Assembly (NCBI GenBank): GCA_913776405.1
Contig: CAJYOV010000360.1
Location: 1 to 5,929, forward strand
Length of the DNA stretch: 5,929 nt
DNA from: Pseudobdellovibrionaceae bacterium
GTDB lineage: Bacteria > Bdellovibrionota > Bdellovibrionia > Bdellovibrionales > JAMPXM01
Direction: 5' to 3'
Under the pieces are notes generated by a model, which had not been told where the DNA came from, ran no database searches, and saw only the letters and a program-made list of their open reading frames with translations. Shown here piece after piece: positions 1 through 5,617 of the stretch (within the stretch, counting starts at the first letter, position 1; the number at the start of each line of letters is the position of its first letter). The position numbers and the translations under genes were made by a program.

Positions 1-1170
1 CCACTGAGTGAGTTTGTTATTTTGGAAATCGAAGATGTAGCTTGTGCGCGGCTCAAGCCCCGTTTCAATGCCAACGGAGAAGTGGCGCGCCTTCGGAGAA
101 ACGTAGCCGACATACGTTTGTTCGGCATTCTTCGGTAAGCCTGGAATGTCCGAAAGCTTGTACGTGTCGACATCCATCATTTGAGTCTTCGCAAAACCGC
201 CGTCGTTCCACTGAATGAAGGAGCGACGATGATTTTCAGACATGATGATATTCTCAATGTCTTTCGGGACATCTGGCGTGACGGGTTTAAACTCGCCCTT
301 TTTGTAGAGATAGAGTCGCTTGAAGTCGGAGAACTTGTTCGTCACAACGAGAAGTTCAGACATATCGTGACCGAACACAGGTGAATACTCTTCTTTTTCA
401 CCTTGGCCCAAGACAGGTGTGAGCTTGCGATCACGAAGCGTGAACGTATAAAACTCTGCCGTGAGTGAACCGGTCGCTTTTCCCATCAGAAATACTTGAT
501 CGGAGAGCACATCGGTCACGAACCAGAGACCCGGTTCAGAGAAGATCAATTCTTTATTTCCACTTCCGACTGAGTAGGCGTAGATCGCGTAAGAGTCAGA
601 CTTCATGTCATTGGCTTTGTAGAAGATGGTTGAGCCATCTCCCGTCGAATGTACGAAAGTCGTTCTCACGCCTTTTTTATGTTGAATCTCTTTGAGTGGC
701 CCGCCGTTAACGCTTTGAAGATAAAGACCTGGGTTTTCCTCACCCGCGCGGTCACGACTTAGAATCAGATACTTCCAATCTTTCGTGATGTCGACGAGTC
801 CGGTTGGATCCGTACCGCTAGTGAGCTGCTCTGGATAACCGAGTGGGTTCTTCAATTTCCAAACTTGAGCGACGCCCGTGATGCTCCATGAGAAATAAAG
901 AGCTTTATCCACAGGATTGTAGATGCCGAGGCCGGGCGCTTGAACTTCGAGAAGTTTTCGAACTTGATTCGCAAGATCTGGGTTCAACGGCTTCGGCGCG
1001 AACTCCGCGAGCACAGCCGGCGAAACGCTTTCAGACCCAAGACCTGAGTAACTGCCAGAAGAGCTAGCTGACGATTGTGTTTTTGTTGAACTCGCGCAAG
1101 CAGCGATCAGAAGTGTCGAAACGAGTAACGAACTGTTCTTGAGTGTCTTTTGAATGTTCATGCTCAACAT
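1..1170 (-). CDS. S9-type (prolyl oligopeptidase family) lipoprotein, beta-propeller part; 3' end outside window
   Basis: The frame is open from an ATG at 1170 to the left edge (390 codons, no stop), so the gene is cut by the window. Residues 1-25 form a lipoprotein signal: a basic stretch (QKTLK), a hydrophobic core, and the lipobox LIAAC with Cys25; the residue after it is Ala, which predicts outer-membrane sorting. A Ser/Thr-rich linker (26-50) follows. From about residue 80 there are repeated blade-like segments of the WD40/PD40 kind (ALYFSW, WKYLILSRD, NPGLYLQSVNGG, STIFYKAND, RLYLYKKGEFKPVTP), as in the N-terminal propeller of S9 serine peptidases. The Ser-Asp-His domain would lie past the edge, so peptidase activity is inferred, not seen. 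The second ATG at 1161 (MNIQKTLK) is an equally good start: AGAG lies 3 bases before the first ATG and 12 before the second. Alternative: a TolB-like propeller lipoprotein without a hydrolase domain. Confidence 0.8.
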   Translation of the reverse strand, partial: MLSMNIQKTLKNSSLLVSTLLIAACASSTKTQSSASSSGSYSGLGSESVSPAVLAEFAPKPLNPDLANQVRKLLEVQAPGLGIYNPVDKALYFSWSITGVAQVWKLKNPLGYPEQLTSGTDPTGLVDITKDWKYLILSRDRAGEENPGLYLQSVNGGPLKEIQHKKGVRTTFVHSTGDGSTIFYKANDMKSDSYAIYAYSVGSGNKELIFSEPGLWFVTDVLSDQVFLMGKATGSLTAEFYTFTLRDRKLTPVLGQGEKEEYSPVFGHDMSELLVVTNKFSDFKRLYLYKKGEFKPVTPDVPKDIENIIMSENHRRSFIQWNDGGFAKTQMMDVDTYKLSDIPGLPKNAEQTYVGYVSPKARHFSVGIETGLEPRTSYIFDFQNNKLTQW

Positions 1171-1191
1171 GGTCTCTGGTGCGAGTGAGAT

Positions 1192-1220
1192 TTGACAAGC
1201 TTCGCGGGGCTCTTTAGCGT
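1192..1220 (+). promoter_or_regulatory. Candidate sigma70-type promoter for the flavodoxin-fold gene
   Basis: A perfect TTGACA at 1192-1197 is followed after 17 bases by TAGCGT (1215-1220), which matches TATAAT at positions 1, 2 and 6, the most conserved ones. Transcription would start about 7 bases downstream, at or next to the A of the ATG at 1227. The -35 match and spacing are good but the -10 is weak, so this is a candidate only. It lies in the 56-base divergent gap. Confidence 0.4.
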
Positions 1221-1226
1221 CGTGAC

Positions 1227-1832
1227 ATGAAGATCCTGGTCCTCGACGGCAGCTTAGGTTCCAATAGCGGCAATACCTCACAGATTCTCACATATCTCGA
1301 AAGTCTCATTGGCTCGCGCGCAAGCGTCGAACGATGGAGCTTGCGAGATCGCGGTACACCTTCTCGCGAAACACTTGCCTCAGCGGACGCTTTCGTTTTT
1401 TCGAGCGGCACGTATTGGGACTCGTGGGGAAGCCCGCTCCAAAAGTTTTTTGAAGACAGCACACCACTTGAAGGTGATTCCTGCTTTCTCGGAAAACCTG
1501 CGGCAGTTATCACATCGATGCATTCCGTTGGCGGCAAAGAAGTTCTCAACAGACTTCACGGCGTTCTCAACACGTTTGGTCTCTTCATCCCGCCAATGTG
1601 CGGGTTCACATACTCCTTCGCAAATCATCTCGCTCTCGAAAGCGAACGAGCACAATCAGATTCTTTTGCAGACGATCTCTGGCGCTTGGAGGATCTCTCG
1701 ACGGTCGTCGACAACCTTCTGTTAGCTATCGATCTTAGTCAAAATTCACGTGCCGCTTGGGCTACGTGGGCCATCGATCACGAAGACGCGAACCGGCTCT
1801 GGCTCCGAGAGCGACCCATTTCGAGACGGTAA
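1227..1832 (+). CDS. NAD(P)H-dependent FMN reductase-like flavoprotein (flavodoxin fold)
   Basis: This 201-residue cytoplasmic protein has the layout of the NADPH-dependent FMN reductase/chromate reductase group. Strand 1 (MKILVLDGS) runs into a phosphate-binding loop, GSLGSNSGNT (residues 8-17), expected to hold the FMN phosphate. Residues 59-77 (SSGTYWDSWGSPLQKFFED) match the usual 'P-Y-W-S-...-LK-F-D' flavin-contact segment, and 89-97 (GKPAAVITS) is the next strand, followed by SVGG (100-103). The family moves electrons from NAD(P)H through FMN to quinones, azo dyes or metals; the acceptor here cannot be read. The last 40 residues are tryptophan-rich (WATWAIDHEDANRLWLRER) and go beyond the core fold. 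The start is firm: an in-frame TAG at 1215-1217 blocks any upstream extension, and a later start would remove strand 1. No Shine-Dalgarno precedes it, which fits a leaderless transcript. It is divergent from the lipoprotein gene. Confidence 0.85.
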   Translation: MKILVLDGSLGSNSGNTSQILTYLESLIGSRASVERWSLRDRGTPSRETLASADAFVFSSGTYWDSWGSPLQKFFEDSTPLEGDSCFLGKPAAVITSMHSVGGKEVLNRLHGVLNTFGLFIPPMCGFTYSFANHLALESERAQSDSFADDLWRLEDLSTVVDNLLLAIDLSQNSRAAWATWAIDHEDANRLWLRERPISRR

Positions 1833-1900
1833 GATCTAAACTAGCGCAACGTCCTGGCTTTACTCGCAACTGATTCGATTTACCCGTACGCTAAAGAGAC

Positions 1901-1907
1901 GGAGGAG
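1901..1907 (+). promoter_or_regulatory. Strong ribosome binding site that selects a GTG start
   Basis: GGAGGAG ends 3 bases before GTG 1911; its GGAGG core is 5 bases from that codon and 14 from the in-frame ATG at 1920. Spacing therefore favours the GTG. It is the strongest Shine-Dalgarno on the plus strand of the window. Confidence 0.75.
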
Positions 1908-1910
1908 CCA

Positions 1911-3545
1911 GTGTCGGTTATGAAGTCGGTTTTACTCACATGCCTTCTGTTAGCCCTACCGACATTTGCCTTCGCGGAACTACCGGCTTCGGCGTACCGA
2001 CTTAAAACTCTCGAACAGATCGAACAACTTGCACCTGAAGTTCAAGCTGAATACTTTCAGAATCTTCAAGATCTCATGATCGACCTCGAGAACTTCTCAA
2101 GCGCTAAAAAAGATCAGGCATACCAAGATTACGAGCTGAATCGATTCAATCTCCTTCTTGAAGCTTTGATTTCGCGCGCCACCGCCGCAGCCAACAAAAC
2201 TTCAGACGTTCGAAACTTCGTTCCGGGTCAAACTCTCTATGCGAATGGCAAACGCGCATCGTGCCCTGGCGGGTACGTCGCGATCCCAGTTTCTTTGGGC
2301 CCTGGCACCGGCATTCAGAAAGCTTGTGGCACGCCAGGCGGATTTCGAAAGTCTTGCCCTGACGGAACAGTCCCGGTTGGTCAGGCGGCAGACGGCCGCT
2401 TTCAGTGCTTAACAAACGCAAGCTTCAACCGACTCCCTGAACAATTGAAAATCGGTATTCGCTTAAAGAATCCAACCGCGGCCGCTAACCCATCTCTCAC
2501 GTCATTGAATGCGGCCTTTCGAGCGATCTCGACGCCCTTCGACGACAAGCCGTACAATCCCGTCGTAGCGAACGCCAAGACATCGCCGATAAATCAGACA
2601 ACTCCAACAAACCCGACTGCTAATGAGAACCAGGCTGTGCCAAGCGCAGCGCAAACAGCTGTGCGAAACGGAAACGCTAAAACGTTCAGTCGGATCGAAG
2701 GTGTTTCGAAAGCGGATATCGATAGCTTCCGCACCTCTCAATCTGCAAAAGAAGATCAAGACGACCAAGCGGTTTCAGAACGCGAAGACTGGGTCAATCA
2801 ATGTGTCGGTCCAGAGGATCAGCTCCAACGGACGTGCCCGAAAGACGTCGTTGAAAAAGGTCGACGCGCACTCTACGGCACAGACAAAAGGCTTTGCGTT
2901 TACGGTGGGAATTTCAGTTACTACCGCGGCAAGCAAGCACGACCTGGCGATTGCCGACCTGTCTTTGAGTTCTGCTTTGGCTACGACTCATGCCGTGACA
3001 AAGATAACAACAAGATCCACGAACCCGATGTCTCTTGCGGCGCAAACCAAATTCTCTGCAACCCTTATCTCTTTAGCCTCCAAACAAACAATGAGCCTTA
3101 CTGCGTCTCGAAGGGCCAAAACGCGACGAGCGCTTGCCTTCAGAAAACTCAAGAGTCGACAGCTCAAGGGACACATAAGCCAATCGTCGATCGACTCTGG
3201 AAACACGCGCTCTACAAGCACGGCACACGCAACAAAAAGTTAGATACGTGGATGAACGGGTTCTCTGAATTTGCAAAACGGTTCAATGAGACTTGTCAGG
3301 GCGATCAAGCGACGAAGGATGCGTTCTGCGCTGAGTGCAACATGATTCAAAGACGCATCCTTTGGATGAATGCACGTGCGATTAAAAAAGTTCACGAGCT
3401 CGCTGAGAAATCGAACAAGAACGATTGCTTCGCGTTCTTAAGTATGAAAAATGGATCGGATTCGGTCGAGGCCGTCGCCAATCGCGCGGCTCCGCCTGAC
3501 AACAGTGTCACTCTACCTGGCGCGAAACCTGCTGCTAACCAATAG
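1911..3545 (+). CDS. Exported cysteine-rich protein of unknown function
   Basis: I do not recognise a named family. The 544-residue product begins with a Sec signal peptide: MKS, a leucine-rich core, and cleavage probably after AFA (residues 20-22), leaving a mature N-terminus ELPASAY. Residues 30-95 look helical (LEQIEQLAPEVQAEYFQNL). A first cysteine cluster (C118, C139, C149, C166) is rich in Gly/Pro, with the near-repeat CPGGYVAIPV and CPDGTVPVGQ. Residues 187-260 are an Asn/Pro/Thr/Ala linker. A second cluster has ten cysteines (C298, 309, 329, 348, 355, 361, 376, 383, 398, 409) and includes CNPYLF and CVSKGQNATSAC. A helical C-terminal part (425-510) has C462, C473, C476, C506. Each cluster is even (4, 10, 4), consistent with disulfides formed within modules in the periplasm or outside. 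GTG is preferred to ATG 1920 because of the ribosome binding site. The tail (525-544) is Pro/Ala-rich. The CNPxLF...CV...NAT..C segment resembles, from memory, a module of Bdellovibrio exported proteins. No catalytic motif is evident. Confidence 0.85.
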   Translation: MSVMKSVLLTCLLLALPTFAFAELPASAYRLKTLEQIEQLAPEVQAEYFQNLQDLMIDLENFSSAKKDQAYQDYELNRFNLLLEALISRATAAANKTSDVRNFVPGQTLYANGKRASCPGGYVAIPVSLGPGTGIQKACGTPGGFRKSCPDGTVPVGQAADGRFQCLTNASFNRLPEQLKIGIRLKNPTAAANPSLTSLNAAFRAISTPFDDKPYNPVVANAKTSPINQTTPTNPTANENQAVPSAAQTAVRNGNAKTFSRIEGVSKADIDSFRTSQSAKEDQDDQAVSEREDWVNQCVGPEDQLQRTCPKDVVEKGRRALYGTDKRLCVYGGNFSYYRGKQARPGDCRPVFEFCFGYDSCRDKDNNKIHEPDVSCGANQILCNPYLFSLQTNNEPYCVSKGQNATSACLQKTQESTAQGTHKPIVDRLWKHALYKHGTRNKKLDTWMNGFSEFAKRFNETCQGDQATKDAFCAECNMIQRRILWMNARAIKKVHELAEKSNKNDCFAFLSMKNGSDSVEAVANRAAPPDNSVTLPGAKPAANQ

Positions 3546-3550
3546 CTCTC

Positions 3551-3555
3551 AAGGA
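3551..3555 (+). promoter_or_regulatory. Ribosome binding site for the TrmB-like methyltransferase
   Basis: AAGGA lies 10 bases before GTG 3566 and 5 bases after the stop of the upstream gene. The gap between the two genes is only 20 bases with no hairpin or T-run, which suggests read-through from the exported-protein gene. Confidence 0.5.
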
Positions 3556-3565
3556 ACTTGAAATA

Positions 3566-4213
3566 GTGCAAAAGAAGGTAAACGCGGTTCGCGCGTTCGA
3601 CCCAAGCTCAATTGAAAAGCCACACGGTCTGACAGGTTTTGCTTGGCCCGCTGAGTTCAAAGACGGCGCGCCGTGGGATCTAGAGATAGGCTGCGGTGTC
3701 GGCTGGCATCCGATTAAATACGCTATCGACAATCCTTCAAGGCGTTTGATCGCCGTTGAGCATACGCGCGAAAAATTTGAAAGCTTTCAAGGCCGCGTGT
3801 TCAAGCATGCTCAGCTCAAGAATCTCTTGCCGATTCACGCCGATGCCATTCGCTGGGTCACGCACGCGATTCCCGCAGGCAGTCTCGATCGAATTTTTCT
3901 TCTCTATCCGAACCCGGAGCCGAAGGCCGCAAACAAGCGTTGGCTCCGCATGCCTTTCTTCCAGCGCCTTTTAGAAACCCTCGCGCCTGGCGGCACCATC
4001 ACGCTCGCTACAAATATCGAAAGCTATTTCGATGAAGCCCGTGTCTACGGCGTTGAAGCTTGGGGCCTCGAAATTGTAGGCGAACGCAGGTTCAATCTTG
4101 CAACAGCGCCTGATGAAGCACCGCGAACTCACTTCGAGAAAAAGTATCTCGAGCGCGGCGAAACCTGTTTTGACGTGACGTTTCGGAAGGACCGAGCGAA
4201 TCTGCGGCCATGA
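3566..4213 (+). CDS. TrmB-like SAM-dependent methyltransferase, divergent subfamily
   Basis: This 215-residue protein is a class I SAM methyltransferase of the TrmB (tRNA guanine-N7) superfamily. Residues 38-48 (DLEIGCGVGWH) are the SAM-binding motif I; LIAVEHTREKF (61-71) is the strand-2 region with an acidic residue for the ribose; NLLPIHADA (86-94) matches the TrmB 'NL...DA' block; FLLYPNPEPK (111-120) occupies the place of TrmB's FPDPW(P/H)K; LATNIESY (147-154) occupies the place of its TD..xY; and THFEKKYLERG (188-198) matches the T-FE-RG block. Fold and family are therefore clear. In two blocks the canonical aspartate is asparagine (PNP, ATN), so the substrate could differ from G46 of tRNA; I give no symbol. 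The start is GTG with AAGGA upstream; an ATG start is not available before motif I. Its TGA overlaps the ATG of the oxygenase gene (ATGA, 4210-4213), so the two are probably coupled. Confidence 0.85.
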   Translation: MQKKVNAVRAFDPSSIEKPHGLTGFAWPAEFKDGAPWDLEIGCGVGWHPIKYAIDNPSRRLIAVEHTREKFESFQGRVFKHAQLKNLLPIHADAIRWVTHAIPAGSLDRIFLLYPNPEPKAANKRWLRMPFFQRLLETLAPGGTITLATNIESYFDEARVYGVEAWGLEIVGERRFNLATAPDEAPRTHFEKKYLERGETCFDVTFRKDRANLRP

Positions 4214-5127
4214 GCCAACAGAAACACGTCCTGACGGTCGATTCGTTTTTTAAAGATGCCAAGCACCTTCGTTCACAGTTTGAAGAACGCTTCAAAGACC
4301 CTCGCGCTGCGAACTCTGACCGTTTCGTGTGGGACTACTGGCACGTTCCAAATCAGTATACGGCGCTTCGAACACCCGCTTATCACTTCTTCACGCAGAA
4401 ATCTTACGACGCCTTCCATAACCAACTTGTTTGGTGGGGCCGTCGAACGCTCGGCTGTCACGACGTTTCGCCGCCTTGGATGAGCTGCTACATCGACGGC
4501 TTCGGCCAAGAGATGCACGGCGATCTGCCCCATGGTCCTTGGGCGTTTGTCTTCTCGCTGACGCCATGGGCGACTCGTAAATTCACCGGCGGCGAAACGA
4601 TCATGCTGAAACCCGAGATTCTGGATTATTGGCAAAGCTTCACGTCCATGCGCGGTCTTGAACGCGAAGACATCATCGAATCGATTCCCGCGAAGTTTAA
4701 CCGTCTGACGGTATTCGACCCTCGTATTCCTCACGGCGTCCGAACAGTCGAAGGCGTTAAAGATTTGCTTCAAGGCCGACTTGTCATTCACGGTTGGTTC
4801 GTTCAGCCGCGACCGTTCATCGAAGGTCCGCTTTCCCCGAAGGACTTGCAGACTGTGATCGATGATCTCAGCGGCGAGATCGGCAAAATTCTAAGTGAAG
4901 GGATCGAAGTTCAGGGCATGCTGTCACTTCGCCTCAAAGTCGCAGCCTCCGGCGCGATTGAAAAAGTCAGTCCACTCACAGACTCTTTGCGCCATCCGCA
5001 AGGTGACAAAGCGATCGAGCGCGCGCTCGTGAAGCACATCTGCCTCTGGCTGAAGAAGAACGCGAGCTTCAAGAAGCAGCGCGCCCCTTCGGAAGTTACG
5101 TTACCTCTGGTCTTTGAGTCGAATTAA
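4210..5127 (+). CDS. 2-oxoglutarate/Fe(II) oxygenase fused to a TonB-C/AgmX-like C-terminal domain
   Basis: The 305-residue product has two parts. Residues 85-200 carry the double-stranded beta-helix iron site: H103-G-D105 in EMHGDLPHGPW, distal H175 in DPRIPHGVRTV, and R190 in GRLVIHGWF as the likely 2-oxoglutarate ligand; FTGGET (125-130) is the usual turn between strands. This predicts a cytoplasmic hydroxylase/demethylase that consumes O2 and 2-oxoglutarate; the target is unknown. Residues 225-303 look like a TonB C-terminal/AgmX-PglI-type domain: GMLSLRLKVAASGAIEKV, a helix (AIERALVKHICLWLKK), and a closing strand (SEVTLPLVFE). No signal peptide or membrane helix is present, unlike a true TonB. 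The oxygenase assignment is firm; the tail is recognised by pattern only. The ATG overlaps the methyltransferase stop. The 3' end overlaps the opposing thioesterase gene by 27 bases, so its last nine codons are read on both strands. Confidence 0.85.
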   Translation: MSQQKHVLTVDSFFKDAKHLRSQFEERFKDPRAANSDRFVWDYWHVPNQYTALRTPAYHFFTQKSYDAFHNQLVWWGRRTLGCHDVSPPWMSCYIDGFGQEMHGDLPHGPWAFVFSLTPWATRKFTGGETIMLKPEILDYWQSFTSMRGLEREDIIESIPAKFNRLTVFDPRIPHGVRTVEGVKDLLQGRLVIHGWFVQPRPFIEGPLSPKDLQTVIDDLSGEIGKILSEGIEVQGMLSLRLKVAASGAIEKVSPLTDSLRHPQGDKAIERALVKHICLWLKKNASFKKQRAPSEVTLPLVFESN

Positions 5128-5574
5128 CTGAGCGGCGAACCGAGCTTTCAAGTTTGCGCCTTCCCCTCTCTCATCGGAGACGCGGGCGAGAAGCGTTGCG
5201 CGTGCGCGGCCTTTTTTCTTCAGAGTTTCAAGAAACTTCGCTTGGGCCTCGATCGAGGTCCATTCCGCAATCGCAAAGAAGTCAGTCGCGATGGGCGCGG
5301 TGTAGTCAATCTGGCTATCTTGAATCACGATGTAATCCGTCTCAAGGCCTTGGAGTTCGACGTAACTCGTGATGAGTGACCAACAAGCCGCAACGGCAAG
5401 TGCGTTGACGCTGCCTCCAAATGCAGTGCTTTTATGATTGATGTTTGGCTTGAGCGGCGCCTTCAGGCGAGCTCGATCTTCACGAACTTCGACGACTGAA
5501 ATTCCCATCTGCGATGAAATTGGGATTTCCTGGTGAAGTCGATCTTGAAACTCTTTGGGGTCGAGGGTGCGCAC
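5101..5574 (-). CDS. YiiD C-terminal-type hotdog thioesterase
   Basis: The 157-residue protein matches the stand-alone YiiD_C-type putative thioesterase family (hotdog fold). The diagnostic block is at residues 39-55: APLKPNINHKSTAFGGS, corresponding to the family's 'APL-N-N-K-TAFGGS'. It is preceded by IPISSQMGISVVEV (17-30) and followed by a helix (VNALAVAACWSLITSY) and the strand IVIQDSQIDYTAPI (82-95), as expected for a hotdog. Members are thought to hydrolyse acyl thioesters, but the substrate is not established and cannot be inferred here. E. coli YiiD carries this domain behind an acetyltransferase domain; here that domain is absent and the length fits the thioesterase alone. The start is GTG 5574, supported by GGAGG 10 bases upstream. 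Its last codons overlap the opposing oxygenase gene. Confidence 0.85.
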   Translation of the reverse strand: MRTLDPKEFQDRLHQEIPISSQMGISVVEVREDRARLKAPLKPNINHKSTAFGGSVNALAVAACWSLITSYVELQGLETDYIVIQDSQIDYTAPIATDFFAIAEWTSIEAQAKFLETLKKKGRARATLLARVSDERGEGANLKARFAAQLIRLKDQR

Positions 5575-5584
5575 CGTCTTGATT

Positions 5585-5589
5585 CCTCC
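5585..5589 (-). promoter_or_regulatory. Ribosome binding site for the thioesterase gene
   Basis: On the minus strand GGAGG (followed by AA) stands 10 bases before GTG 5574, which supports this GTG over any internal start. It lies in the 43-base divergent gap; I could not find a convincing promoter for either neighbour there, so promoters may sit inside the opposite genes. Confidence 0.7.
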
Positions 5590-5617
5590 GGTGAGAGGTG
5601 GGAGATCTGGGTTCGAT

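Noticed and set aside
181..695. Two short plus-strand frames (181-384 and 465-695)
   Set aside because: Both lie entirely opposite the long open lipoprotein frame and have no domain or ribosome binding site.
1214..1549. 111-codon minus-strand frame opposite the flavodoxin-fold gene
   Set aside because: It is an antisense shadow; the plus-strand product has a clear FMN-binding fold.
1833..1910. A promoter or terminator in the 78-base gap before the exported-protein gene
   Set aside because: I found no -35/-10 pair with acceptable spacing and no hairpin with a T-run, so I cannot say whether that gene has its own promoter.
2623..3243. 206-codon plus-strand frame inside the exported-protein gene
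   Set aside because: Composition is Ser/Thr/Lys/Arg-rich without any domain, and the enclosing frame has a signal peptide, a strong ribosome binding site and ordered cysteines.
3327..3338. CxxC (CAEC) near the C-terminus of the exported protein, as a haem or thioredoxin motif
   Set aside because: Cytochrome c needs CxxCH and here Asn follows; there is no thioredoxin-like fold around it. A structural disulfide is simpler.
4273..4791. 172-codon open frame on the minus strand opposite the oxygenase gene
   Set aside because: It mirrors a strong coding frame, has no recognisable domain and no ribosome binding site; the iron-site motifs on the plus strand settle which is real.
5195..5219. GC-rich stretch followed by six T on the plus strand, like a terminator for the oxygenase gene
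   Set aside because: The possible stem is short with an almost absent loop, and the T-run is simply the complement of lysine codons (KKKGRA) in the thioesterase.
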